DNA from: Rhizobium freirei PRF 81
Lineage (GTDB): Bacteria; Pseudomonadota; Alphaproteobacteria; Rhizobiales; Rhizobiaceae
Direction of reading: 5' to 3'
NCBI RefSeq assembly: GCF_000359745.1
Contig: NZ_AQHN01000077.1
Coordinates: 124,001 to 188,000 of the forward strand
Length of the DNA: 64,000 nucleotides
The position numbers and the translations under genes were made by a program. Positions within the stretch are counted from its first letter, which is position 1. Every line of letters begins with the position of its first letter. The notes under the pieces were generated by a model that was not told where the DNA came from, made no database searches, and worked only from the letters and a program-made list of their open reading frames with translations. Of the stretch, positions 8,636 to 17,929 are shown one piece after another.

Positions 8636-9622
8636 TTACCAGCGATGACGAACCTGCGGAGCGATCAGTCGCTCATAGATCTCGCGCGTCGCTGCCATGA
8701 CGTCGGCGGAAAGCGGTGCAAGATCGGCTGCCGCCGCATTGGCCTTGGCCTGCTCGGCATTGCGGGCACCGGGAATGACGACGGTGACGGCTTCGTTCAT
8801 CAGGATCCAGCGGAGCGCAAAGGCTGCCATGCCGGCGCCGGCGGGAACCAGCTTGCGCACCTCCTCGACGGCCTGCAGACCGACTTCGAACGGAACGCCG
8901 GCAAAGGTCTCGCCGACATCGAAGGCCTCGCCATGGCGGTTGAAGTTGCGGTGATCGTCGCTGGCAAATTGCGTGTCGCGGGTGATCTTGCCGGAAAGCA
9001 GGCCCGAGGCCAGCGGCACGCGGGCGATGACCGCCACGTTCTTGCGCTTGGCTTCCTTGAAGAAGAGATGATCGGGACGCTGGCGGAAGATGTTGTAGAT
9101 GATCTGGATGCTGAGCACGCCCGGATACTCGATCGCCTTCAGCGCTTCCTCGACCTTCTCGACGCTGACGCCGTACCCCTTGATCTTGCCGGCCTTCTGC
9201 AGCTCGTCGATACCGGCGAAAACTTCCGGCCGGTAGAGAACTTCGGTCGGCGGGCAGTGAAGCTGCACGAGGTCGAGGCTCTCGACGCTGAGGTTCTTCA
9301 GGCTGCGGTCGATGAAGCCTTCGAGATTGGCCTTGGTGTAGCCGTCGGCCACATGCGGGTTGAGGCGGCGTCCGGCCTTGGTCGCCACCATCGGGCGCGC
9401 GCCGCCGCGGGCCTTCAGCACATCGGCGATGATCTTTTCGGAGCGGCCGTCGCCATAGACGTCGGCGGTATCGATGAAGGTCATGCCGGCATCGAGGGCG
9501 CCGTTCAGCGCCGCGCGGCCATCTGCGTCGCTGACTTCGCCCCAGGCGCCGCCGATCTGCCAGGCGCCGAAGCCGACATCCGTCACGATAAAGGGCGTCC
9601 GTCCGAAAGCATGATGTCTCAT
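8636..9622 (-). CDS. Aldo/keto reductase
   Basis: This is a cytosolic NAD(P)H-dependent oxidoreductase of the aldo/keto reductase family, acting on an unknown carbonyl or sugar substrate. The 328-residue product shows the family tetrad: Asp and Tyr in FIDTADVYGDG, Lys in VATKAGR, and His in LVQLHCPP. A C-terminal cofactor-binding stretch reads VIPGARNAEQ. I chose the ATG at 9622 (MRHHAFGRTPF) because GGAG lies 7 bases upstream and the family N-terminus starts there. The longer open frame upstream runs through the non-coding spacer. It is divergent from the SbcD-like gene, with about 220 bases between them holding both promoters. Confidence 0.92.
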   Translation of the reverse strand: MRHHAFGRTPFIVTDVGFGAWQIGGAWGEVSDADGRAALNGALDAGMTFIDTADVYGDGRSEKIIADVLKARGGARPMVATKAGRRLNPHVADGYTKANLEGFIDRSLKNLSVESLDLVQLHCPPTEVLYRPEVFAGIDELQKAGKIKGYGVSVEKVEEALKAIEYPGVLSIQIIYNIFRQRPDHLFFKEAKRKNVAVIARVPLASGLLSGKITRDTQFASDDHRNFNRHGEAFDVGETFAGVPFEVGLQAVEEVRKLVPAGAGMAAFALRWILMNEAVTVVIPGARNAEQAKANAAAADLAPLSADVMAATREIYERLIAPQVRHRW

Positions 9623-9845
9623 GAGAAATCTCCTCGTCATAGGTGATGAAATGCCAGCGCAGTAGCAGCCGGTTGGGTCGGCGGCAAGCACATGGGAGGT
9701 GAGCGGCATCGCAATCGCGTGAGCCTGAAATATGACAGCTTCCGACCGGCTACGAAACCATTGGATGAAGCAAGTGGTGCAGTGTTCATTGCGCCTCCGC
9801 TTCCTTAAAAAGGGGAGATCGGATTTCTGACTGTTATCGGAGCCC

Positions 9846-11081
9846 ATGTCCTCTTTCAGCTTCATCCATGCGGCCGATCTGCATCTTGGCAGCCCCTTCC
9901 AGGGGCTGGCGCTGAAAGATGCCGCCGTTGCCGCCATCTTTGTCGAAGCCAGCCGCAAGGCCTTCTCGACGCTGGTAGGACTGGCGATCGAACGGCAGGT
10001 CGATTTCTTCGTGATTGCGGGTGACGTCTATGATGGCGATTGGAAGGACAACAAGATTGGCCTGTTCTTCAATCGCGAAATGGCGCGGCTGGAGCGGGCC
10101 GGCATCCCGGTTTATCTGCTGCGCGGCAATCACGACGCGGCAAGCGTCATCACCAAGACAATCACCTTGCCCGCCAATGTGCACGAGTTTCCGACTGCCA
10201 GGCCCGGCAGCGTCAAGCTCGATGCGCTGCAGGTGGCGCTGCATGGCCAGGGCTTCGCCGAGCGCTCGGCCAATGATAATCTGGCGCTCTCCTATCCCGC
10301 GCCTGTCGCTGGCTGGTTCAACATCGGTATTCTCCACACGTCGCTCACCGGCCGCGAGCCGCATGCGCCCTATGCGCCATGCTCGGTCGATGATCTGCGC
10401 TCGCGCGGCTACGACTATTGGGCGCTCGGTCATGTGCATGACTATGAAGTCGTGGCCAAGGACCCGCTGGTAATCTTTCCCGGTAACCTGCAGGGTCGCA
10501 ATATCCGTGAGCGGGGCGCCAAGGGTGCGGTGCGGGTGACGGTCGAGGACGGCCGCATCGAATATGAGCGCCTGATCGTCGACGAAGCACGCTTTGCGCA
10601 AGTCGATGTTGACATTAGCCCCGATGATGATCAGGCGGCGATCCTGCGCCGCATCGAGCAGGCGGTGCAGCCTATCGCCGACGACATGGCGGAAAGAATG
10701 ACTGCGCTACGCGTGCGGCTCTCCGGCATCACGCCATTGCAAGGCGTCATTGCTGCCAATCGCCAGCAATGGCGTGACGAGGTCGAAGCCGCATGCCATC
10801 GCGTGCACGAGGATATCTGGCTCGAAAAGCTGGAACTGCGGCTGGAGCCGCCGGCAGCATCGGTCGCGGAAGCAGACGGTGCGCTCGATCTTCGCCAGTT
10901 GCTGGCCGAGCATGCGGGGGATGCCGGTATCGCTGCAGAGGCCAGCCGGCTGGTTGACGAGATCGCGGTGCGCCTTCCGGGCGGACTTGGCGCAACGGCG
11001 ACGCCGCTGGACGACAGCCCGGAAGCCCTCATCGAAGAAGCTCGGCAATTGCTGCTGGCGCGCGGGCAGGGGGCAGGCTGA
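9846..11081 (+). CDS. SbcD/YhaO-like DNA repair exonuclease (metallophosphoesterase)
   Basis: This is predicted to be the nuclease subunit of a bacterial Mre11/Rad50-type complex that processes DNA ends. The 411-residue product has all the calcineurin-like metal motifs: ADLHLGSPF near the N-terminus, GDVYDG, LLRGNHDA, the His in ILHTS, and LGHVHDYE. The C-terminal 170 residues form the capping or partner-binding region. It most resembles the YhaO branch rather than classical SbcD, because its partner downstream is YhaN-like. The next gene starts one base after this stop, so the two are almost certainly co-translated. The ATG follows TATCGGAGCCC, a usable ribosome site. Confidence 0.88.
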   Translation: MSSFSFIHAADLHLGSPFQGLALKDAAVAAIFVEASRKAFSTLVGLAIERQVDFFVIAGDVYDGDWKDNKIGLFFNREMARLERAGIPVYLLRGNHDAASVITKTITLPANVHEFPTARPGSVKLDALQVALHGQGFAERSANDNLALSYPAPVAGWFNIGILHTSLTGREPHAPYAPCSVDDLRSRGYDYWALGHVHDYEVVAKDPLVIFPGNLQGRNIRERGAKGAVRVTVEDGRIEYERLIVDEARFAQVDVDISPDDDQAAILRRIEQAVQPIADDMAERMTALRVRLSGITPLQGVIAANRQQWRDEVEAACHRVHEDIWLEKLELRLEPPAASVAEADGALDLRQLLAEHAGDAGIAAEASRLVDEIAVRLPGGLGATATPLDDSPEALIEEARQLLLARGQGAG

Positions 11082-11082
11082 C

Positions 11083-14000
11083 ATGCGCTTCGATCGTCTC
11101 GACATTCTTCGCTACGGCGCGCTGACCGACCGCACGCTCGATTTTCGGGCCGGCGCCAAGCTGCACGTCATCTTCGGCCCGAACGAGGCCGGCAAGTCTT
11201 CGGCCCTGAGTGCGATCTCCGATCTGCTCTTCGGCTTTCCCGCCGCCGCCGAGCAGAGCTTTTTGCATGAGCCTGGCACCTTGCGCATCGGTGCGGATAT
11301 CAGCGCAGGCGACGGCGCCAAGCTGGCCTTCCGCCGCCGTCGCGGCCGCAAGAGCACGCTTCTTGCACCTGACGAGAAGGAGACACCGCTTGCCGAGGAT
11401 GCCCTTGCCCCATTTATCGGCAATTTGAGCCGGGATGTCTTCGAGCGCGCCTTCGGCCTTGATTCACAACGACTTCGGCAAGGCGCTACGGCCATGCTGC
11501 GCAGCGGCGGCGAGATTGGCAGCCTGCTGTTTTCGGCAGCCTCCGGCCTGACCGGCCTTTCACGGCTGCGCCAATCGCTGGAAGCGGCAGCCGACGGCAT
11601 CTATGCGGCCCGCCGCTCGAAGGATCGCGGTTTCTATCAGGCGCTGGATCGCTACGAAGACGCCCGCAAGGCCGAACGCGATCATGAACTCAAATCCGGC
11701 GACTGGAAGAAGCTGCTGGCGGAGGCAGCCGAAATCGAGGCCGAGCTGGAGCGATTGCAGGCAGAGCGCCGTGAGACGCGCCAGGCTCTGGATCGGCTCA
11801 AGAAGCTGAAGACTCTCCAGCCCTTGCTTGCCGAGATCGATGCGGAGGGCATGGCTCTCGACCAACTGACCGATCTCTCCGCCATTCCCGAGAGCCTTGC
11901 CGACAGGCTCGAGCAGAGGCTGCGCGACAAGAAAGTCGCCGAGGAAGAAATGCGTCGCGTGGGCCAGACGGTCGCCCGCACCGAGGAGGATCTGTCCCGC
12001 ATTCAGGTCGATGACGCCTTGCTGCAAATATCGGGCGATATCACTCAGCTCTTTGCCGATACCGGCAACTATCGCAGCCAGCGCCACGATCTGCCGCGCG
12101 TCGATCAGGAACTGGCCAGTTACGATGCTGCCCTTGCCCAACTGGCCCGCCGCCTGGGCGTCTCCGATAGCGCAAAGCTTGAAGCGCATCAGCCAAGCGA
12201 TATCGATCTGGCCCGCCTGTCCGAACTGGTGGAGCAGGGCAGGAGCCTCTCACGCCAGCTACAGGGGCTCGCCGAACAGGCAGAAAGCGAACGCTCTCAG
12301 CTTGCCGCATTGGAGAAAGACAGCTTTGCCGGGCGTCTGTTCGATCCGGGGCCTTATGGCGATCAACTGGATTCATTGACGGCGGATCTCGCAAGCCTTG
12401 CGCGCCTCGATGCCCTGGAGACGCAGATACGCCGCGTCGAGGCAGACCTTGAGGAAGCAGCCGCACGACTGCGGCCACCGGTCGGCGACATCTCCGTGCT
12501 CCTTGCGGCTCCTTTGCCGGAGCTATCGGAGATCGGTGCCCATCGCGAGGCGATCGATGCCGCCCGCGCCAAGATGCGCGAGACTGCCGAAAAGCTGCGA
12601 GCCTATGATGATCAACTGGCGGAGATCGGGCAGGCCTTGGCGGATGCGGAACGCACAGGTCCGGTCGTTACCCGCGAGCACGTGGCGGCGGCGCGTGAAG
12701 ACCGCGATGGCCGATGGCTATCGATCCAAGACATGTTGGCGGATGGCCGCCCTCCGAATGCCAAGACCATTGCGGCACTGACCGTCAGCATCGGTGATGC
12801 CGATCGCCTGGCCGACACCGTTCTTAGCGACGCCGATCGTGTCGCCCGCCATGCGGACTATCGTCTGCGCGAAGCCCGTCTACGGCGGGAGCGCGAGGAT
12901 GTATCGGGCCGGCTGCAACAGCACGCGGGGCTATTGGCGGAGGCCGAGGCATCCTTTGCAGGCCTCTTCGATCCTTGCGGCGTTGCTGCACTGGATCCAT
13001 CGACCATGCTTGAATGGCGCCGCGGCGTCGAAGGCCTGCTGCGCCAGCGCAAGGCTCTGCGCGATCTGCTGGACGAACGCGAGGAGAACGCTCTGGCGGA
13101 AGCGCGCGTGCTGCCCGCCCTGCAGGATATTGTCGAGGAGACGGGCTACAGAAGCGGACGCCTGCCGCCCGTCGCGATGGCGGAAGGATTGCGCAAGCAC
13201 CTGCGCCTGGCTGCGGAGCGCTGGAGCGAAAGCCGAACGCGGGAAGGGGAGATAAGCTCGGCGCGCGACCGCTTGGCACGACTTGAAGAGCAGCATCAGA
13301 CCCTCGAACGGCGGCACGCCGATTGGCGAGAGTTGTTTGGCAAGGCCTTGGTTCCTCTCGAGCTGCCGGTGGATGCGACGCTGGAAATGGCGGCGGTGGC
13401 TTTGAAGGCATGGGAAGAGCTGCCCGACGCTCTGGCGGAGCACGACAACAGGTTGCGTCGCGTCAGCGGCATGCGGCGCGACATGGCGGACTTCGAGCGA
13501 CGGCTCGCAACGCTCGTGGCCAGCTCCGGCTATGAACTGGAGCACCTGCCGCCGGATGCCGCAGCCGAGGCGCTGCACAGCCGCGCCAACGCCATGCGCG
13601 GCGAGTTGAAGAAGCGCGAAAGCCTTGAGGAAGATCGGCAGCGCGCGGAAGGATCGTTTGCCCGCCATGAGGAGGCGCTTGCGGCAATATTGAGCGATCT
13701 CGATCAATTGACCGCCGGCCTGCCGGGGGCCACGGATCTACCTGCGCTACTATCGCGTCTGCGGGAGCGTAGCCGCTTGAATGCACGGCTGCTGGAAAGC
13801 CGCGATCGTTTCCGCCAGCAGGCCGAGGGGCGGGCGGAGGATGAGCTTCGCCGCCAGCTTCATGATTTCGAGCGGGTTGCGGCCGATCTCGAAATCGAGC
13901 GATTGACCGAAGAAGATCAGCGGCAATTCACACGGCATGGCGAGCTTTCGGCCCGGCTGGCGGAAAATCGGCGGCAGCAACAGACACTCGAAACCGGTAT

Positions 14001-14541
14001 CAGTGCCGAATATGCGGTTTTCGAAAAGCTCTCGGCCGAGCAGGAGGCCAAGGACCTCGCCCGGCAATGGGTGGTCCTGAAGCTTGCAGCACGAATGCTG
14101 GCGGGCTCGATGGAATCCTATCGGGAAAAGCAGGCGGACCCGGTCATCAAACGCGCCGGCGAATTGTTTTCGCAGCTCACGGGAAGTCGTTTCATCCGCT
14201 TGATCGAGGCTCATGATGAGAGCGATACGCTGCAACTGCTGGCAGAGCGGGCGGGCGGCGAACGCGTGCCGCTGGAGGGCCTGAGCGAAGGTACGGGCGA
14301 CCAGCTCTATCTCGCTCTTCGCTTGGCTTTTCTGGAGGACTATTCTGCTCGCAACGAGCCCGCTCCCCTGATCGTCGACGATATCTTCCAGACCTTTGAC
14401 GATGAGCGGGCGAGCGCCGGACTGAAGGTGCTTGCGACCACTTCCCAACGTTTCCAGACGATCCTATTCACGCACGAGATGAGCGTGGTGGAGATCGCTC
14501 AGCGCGAAATCGGCGCGGATTTGGATCTGATCCGGCTTTGA
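11083..14541 (+). CDS. YhaN-like AAA ATPase (SbcC/Rad50-type) partner
   Basis: This is the SMC/Rad50-like ATPase that should pair with the nuclease encoded immediately upstream. The 1152-residue product begins with an ABC half-domain carrying Walker A GPNEAGKSS at residues 32-40. It continues with long heptad-rich, Arg/Glu/Leu-rich coiled-coil segments (about 200-1000) and ends with the signature-like LSEGTGDQLYLALRLAF and Walker B PLIVDDIFQTFDD. I chose the ATG at 11083, one base after the sbcD-like stop, because Walker A is then at the usual distance from the N-terminus. Open reading continues further upstream but overlaps the nuclease gene. The region 14542-14569, before the convergent glycosyltransferase, contains nothing recognisable. 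Confidence 0.88.
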   Translation: MRFDRLDILRYGALTDRTLDFRAGAKLHVIFGPNEAGKSSALSAISDLLFGFPAAAEQSFLHEPGTLRIGADISAGDGAKLAFRRRRGRKSTLLAPDEKETPLAEDALAPFIGNLSRDVFERAFGLDSQRLRQGATAMLRSGGEIGSLLFSAASGLTGLSRLRQSLEAAADGIYAARRSKDRGFYQALDRYEDARKAERDHELKSGDWKKLLAEAAEIEAELERLQAERRETRQALDRLKKLKTLQPLLAEIDAEGMALDQLTDLSAIPESLADRLEQRLRDKKVAEEEMRRVGQTVARTEEDLSRIQVDDALLQISGDITQLFADTGNYRSQRHDLPRVDQELASYDAALAQLARRLGVSDSAKLEAHQPSDIDLARLSELVEQGRSLSRQLQGLAEQAESERSQLAALEKDSFAGRLFDPGPYGDQLDSLTADLASLARLDALETQIRRVEADLEEAAARLRPPVGDISVLLAAPLPELSEIGAHREAIDAARAKMRETAEKLRAYDDQLAEIGQALADAERTGPVVTREHVAAAREDRDGRWLSIQDMLADGRPPNAKTIAALTVSIGDADRLADTVLSDADRVARHADYRLREARLRREREDVSGRLQQHAGLLAEAEASFAGLFDPCGVAALDPSTMLEWRRGVEGLLRQRKALRDLLDEREENALAEARVLPALQDIVEETGYRSGRLPPVAMAEGLRKHLRLAAERWSESRTREGEISSARDRLARLEEQHQTLERRHADWRELFGKALVPLELPVDATLEMAAVALKAWEELPDALAEHDNRLRRVSGMRRDMADFERRLATLVASSGYELEHLPPDAAAEALHSRANAMRGELKKRESLEEDRQRAEGSFARHEEALAAILSDLDQLTAGLPGATDLPALLSRLRERSRLNARLLESRDRFRQQAEGRAEDELRRQLHDFERVAADLEIERLTEEDQRQFTRHGELSARLAENRRQQQTLETGISAEYAVFEKLSAEQEAKDLARQWVVLKLAARMLAGSMESYREKQADPVIKRAGELFSQLTGSRFIRLIEAHDESDTLQLLAERAGGERVPLEGLSEGTGDQLYLALRLAFLEDYSARNEPAPLIVDDIFQTFDDERASAGLKVLATTSQRFQTILFTHEMSVVEIAQREIGADLDLIRL

Positions 14542-14569
14542 ACTCAGAGATTACCGGACACCATCCCCG

Positions 14570-16756
14570 CTACGACATCGATGGAATGAACAATCGTGTC
14601 GGGACGACGATATTCGGGTCCGATTTATCACGGCTATAGGCCGGATTGAGCGCCCTGTCGGTGAAATTCTGCGTCTCATGCAGCCGGCGCAGGTTCTGCT
14701 TTTCCTGCTCGAATCGCTTCCTCCGTTCTCCCGACTTGTCCGATCCCCGCGACAGCGATTCATGGTGATAGAGGCAGGCAAAGGGCGTCCAGATGATGCG
14801 GTAGCCGGCCTTGTGGGCGCGCAGGCAATAGTCGACGTCGTTATAGGCGACGGCGAAATTCTCTTCGTCGAACAGGCCGATCTTCCCAACGCAGTCGCCC
14901 GAAATCAGCATGACTGCGCCGGTTACGCAGGTCATGGTGTTGCGCAGATGCAGCCGGTTCATCGGGCCGCCGAATTCCTTTGGCTTGTTCATATACCAAT
15001 GGCCGGCCAATCCGCCGAAGCCGATGACCACGCCTGCGTGCTGCATCTTGTCGTTCGGGAAAAGCAGCTTGGCGCCGACGATGCCGGTCCTGTCATAGGC
15101 AAGGCAAGAGACCATCTCCTTCAACCAGCCGGCCTCGATGACTTCGACATCATTGTTCAGGATCAGATAGTGCTCGCCCGTCGCGGTGCTCAGGCCGCGA
15201 TTGACCGAGCGCGAGAAATTGAAGGCTTCCGGCGTGACTGTTGCTGAGAAGTTTTGATGCGTCTGGCGATAGCGCTCGTAGAGATCGAGCACCGCCTTAT
15301 CCGTGGACCCGTTGTCGACAACAAGCACCTCGAAATCCGGATAGTCCGTCTTCTCGAAGAGATCGTGAAGGATGCGTGAAATAAGATCGAAATTGTCCTT
15401 GCTGGGAATGACGACAGAGATTTTAGGCCATTCGCCAGGCGGTTCAAACATCACGCGATGCAGTGTCTTGGTCAGTGCCCCTTCGACCTGAATTGCTTGC
15501 TGCTGCCGTTCGAATCTCTCCGTCAGCGCCTTCCTCGCATTCGTTGTCGCGGCATCCATGAACTTGCGCGAATAGGTCTTGCCATTGCGGCGCCACCAGT
15601 AGGCCGGGTAGGGCAGATGGAGGATGCCTTGCTCGGAAAGCCCCTCCAGATAACGCAGCAGCAGATCGTAGTCCTGCGACCCGTCATAACCGGTGCGAAG
15701 GTAGCCGATCTCCCGAAGCCGGCTGTGGCGATAGACCGAGAAATGATTGATGTAGTTGACGCCGCTCAGCAGAACGGAGTCATAGGCCGGCTTCAGCATG
15801 ACGCCGGTCGGCTTCAAGGTGTCGTCGACGACGAGCTCGTCGGTATAAAGGAAATTGGCGTCCGGGTTCTGCTCCAGCGTATGCCGGATGAGCTTGAAGG
15901 CGTGAGGCGCAACGACATCGTCATGGTCGAGAAAGGCGATCCACTGGCCGCGCGCCTGGGACAGGCCGGAATTGGTGGCGGCTGCGATGCCGCCATTGCG
16001 TTCATTCAGCACGAAGCGGATATTGTCCTTCGCCTGCTGCGACTTATACCATTGCCGCGTTTCCGCGGACGTCGAGCCATCATCGCTCAGAATGAGCTCC
16101 GTGCCCTGTTCCGCCTGCATTTCGAAAGATCTGACGAGATCGTCCAGATATCGCGGCGGCGCATTGTAGACGGGCACGACGACGCTCAGCCAGCTCCCCG
16201 CCGTTGCCGATACCGGTAAGGCGACGAGATCAGAGCCAAGCCGATAGTTCGCATCCGCATATTGGATCGTCAGGCTGGCGGCTCGCTTTCCGAATCTGAG
16301 CTTCGGTATTTTGGTCCAATGCCGCGGAAGCTTGCCGAGATCGACGCGCTCGGTCTTTTCCTCCGTGTCGAGGAGCTGCGCTATATATTGTTCGGCCGAT
16401 TTTGCGGAGGAGAAGGCCTTGATCTCAAAGCTGAATGTCGTCGGAAAGCTCACCGGATCGGCGCGCAGGGCGCAGATGGAACCAACCGATCCAATATCCG
16501 CCGTGACGATGAAGCGGCGTGCTTCGGTGAGGGAAACCGCATCCTTCTCGCGAAAGCCGTAGCCGCGATTGACATAGAATTTTGGATCTATCGGTTCGTC
16601 GGTTGCGGCTATGTGAAGGACGAGCAGTCTCTTCCTGACAGGTGAAAACCTGATCTCAAAGGCCGGATCATCGCCCTGGGACTTCCACAGATTGGAATCC
16701 GCGCTCGTTGTGATTTCACGCTCCAGGTCGGTGTTCGGTAAGATCTTCAATGTCAT
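14570..16756 (-). CDS. Two-domain family 2 glycosyltransferase
   Basis: This protein is predicted to add sugars during polysaccharide synthesis at the cytoplasmic face of the membrane. The 728-residue product has an N-terminal region of unknown fold (about 1-185). A first GT-A domain begins at SVVVPVYNAP and contains LSDDGS and FLDHDD. A second GT-A domain begins at KISVVIPSKDN with VVDNGSTD, LNNDVE and a terminal HHES stretch. Two catalytic domains suggest either two linkages or an alternating polymerase. No transmembrane helix is obvious. It is the last gene of a seven-gene minus-strand operon that includes capsule export genes. The ribosome site before the ATG is weak. Confidence 0.85.
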   Translation of the reverse strand: MTLKILPNTDLEREITTSADSNLWKSQGDDPAFEIRFSPVRKRLLVLHIAATDEPIDPKFYVNRGYGFREKDAVSLTEARRFIVTADIGSVGSICALRADPVSFPTTFSFEIKAFSSAKSAEQYIAQLLDTEEKTERVDLGKLPRHWTKIPKLRFGKRAASLTIQYADANYRLGSDLVALPVSATAGSWLSVVVPVYNAPPRYLDDLVRSFEMQAEQGTELILSDDGSTSAETRQWYKSQQAKDNIRFVLNERNGGIAAATNSGLSQARGQWIAFLDHDDVVAPHAFKLIRHTLEQNPDANFLYTDELVVDDTLKPTGVMLKPAYDSVLLSGVNYINHFSVYRHSRLREIGYLRTGYDGSQDYDLLLRYLEGLSEQGILHLPYPAYWWRRNGKTYSRKFMDAATTNARKALTERFERQQQAIQVEGALTKTLHRVMFEPPGEWPKISVVIPSKDNFDLISRILHDLFEKTDYPDFEVLVVDNGSTDKAVLDLYERYRQTHQNFSATVTPEAFNFSRSVNRGLSTATGEHYLILNNDVEVIEAGWLKEMVSCLAYDRTGIVGAKLLFPNDKMQHAGVVIGFGGLAGHWYMNKPKEFGGPMNRLHLRNTMTCVTGAVMLISGDCVGKIGLFDEENFAVAYNDVDYCLRAHKAGYRIIWTPFACLYHHESLSRGSDKSGERRKRFEQEKQNLRRLHETQNFTDRALNPAYSRDKSDPNIVVPTRLFIPSMS

Positions 16757-16792
16757 CGATTTGTTTCTATTCCGACGTCAATAACGCATTGT

Positions 16793-17923
16793 TCAAAGAG
16801 TAGCGGTTTCAAGCGGGGTCACCGACGGATTCAACCGAACACCGGGAAATTCCGGTGTCGCATACTCGCGCATCTTTTCAATCGAGTTTCGCGTCGCATC
16901 GCGGGCGGCAAGGCGACTCTCCTTGTCCGTCGCCAGCCGGTCGATTGCCGCCAGCCACTCTTCGGTCGTGTTGCCGACGTGGAACTCTCCGGAGACGGCA
17001 CAGCGCGAAAATGTCGGGCATCGCGAAAAAATGGCGGCAGCTCGCAGGCGGCTGATATCGACCCGCTTTGTGTCGGCTCGGCTCGCATTCGTCTTTCCCG
17101 GCAGCAGAGGGGCGAGAGCGATATCGGCATTCTGCTGCGTCGTTCTAGCGAGATAGGCTGGCCAGGATAGCGGGGTGACGATCGTCATTCTCGCGGGATC
17201 AATGCCTTGACGATTCCAGCTGCGCGCAAGCGTGCCGCTGGCGAAGACCTCGAAATGCAGATTGGCATGCTTCTCCATCGCAGCCTTGACGATCGGCATC
17301 AGGAATTCATGTTCGTGACGATGAACGCCGGTTGCGTGGTACACCATCCGCAGCGGCTTCACGTCCTCGTCCATGGCGCCTAGGGAGGTCCTGGCAGGAA
17401 GCGCCGGCATGGGGTTCAGAATATCGATCCGGTGGTCGGTGGCGGCAAGGGTGCCGGCCAGGACTTCGGTGGAGACCCATATATGGGTCAGCAACCGATT
17501 GATCCGCGGCAAGGGACGGACCGCCAGCGTCATCAGCCTGAATTTGTAGGGCCAGCTCGCCTCTTTGCCGGTCATGACGGCTCTGATGTCGTCATCGACG
17601 AAATAAGCCACGCCGGCAAGGCTTTCGCGCCTCTTTTCCAGCCAGCGCAGTTGCGGCTGCTTGATGTAGCGGCAAATGATAACGAAGAGGCCATCGTTGT
17701 CGATCGCATCCAGCGGATCATCGAGCCCCTTCATGATGACCGGGACCTCGGCGAGCTTGGCGCGCTCATCGAGATAATAGCTCACGGTCGGGTTGGGATA
17801 TCGCGAGAGGATAAGCAGCCGCTTTGCCGCGCGATGAGGGGCCTTCTCCTTAGCGGCTAGAGGTTGCGGCTTTGGAAGCAACCGGTAGGCAATGTCTCGC
17901 AGCGTTTGCATGGGGCCGTCCAT
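16793..17923 (-). CDS. Putative glycosyltransferase in capsule operon
   Basis: The 376-residue product reads like a GT-B fold glycosyltransferase of the group 1 type. Its middle has YHATGVHRHEHEFL and FEVFASGTL, resembling the start of the C-terminal nucleotide-sugar domain. It continues with DIALAPLLPGKTNASRADTK and a closing segment of spaced helices. The donor and acceptor are unknown, and the similarity is visible only as overall pattern, so the call is moderate. It starts 7 bases after the stop of the KpsE-like gene. A second Met five residues in (17911) has a GGA 7 bases upstream and could be the true start. Co-transcription with export genes supports a role in surface polysaccharide. 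Confidence 0.6.
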   Translation of the reverse strand: MDGPMQTLRDIAYRLLPKPQPLAAKEKAPHRAAKRLLILSRYPNPTVSYYLDERAKLAEVPVIMKGLDDPLDAIDNDGLFVIICRYIKQPQLRWLEKRRESLAGVAYFVDDDIRAVMTGKEASWPYKFRLMTLAVRPLPRINRLLTHIWVSTEVLAGTLAATDHRIDILNPMPALPARTSLGAMDEDVKPLRMVYHATGVHRHEHEFLMPIVKAAMEKHANLHFEVFASGTLARSWNRQGIDPARMTIVTPLSWPAYLARTTQQNADIALAPLLPGKTNASRADTKRVDISRLRAAAIFSRCPTFSRCAVSGEFHVGNTTEEWLAAIDRLATDKESRLAARDATRNSIEKMREYATPEFPGVRLNPSVTPLETATL

Positions 17924-17929
17924 GCGATT

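Noticed and set aside
10750..11082. Upstream extension of the YhaN-like gene
   Set aside because: It overlaps the 3' end of the SbcD-like gene in another frame; the ATG at 11083 puts Walker A at the normal position.
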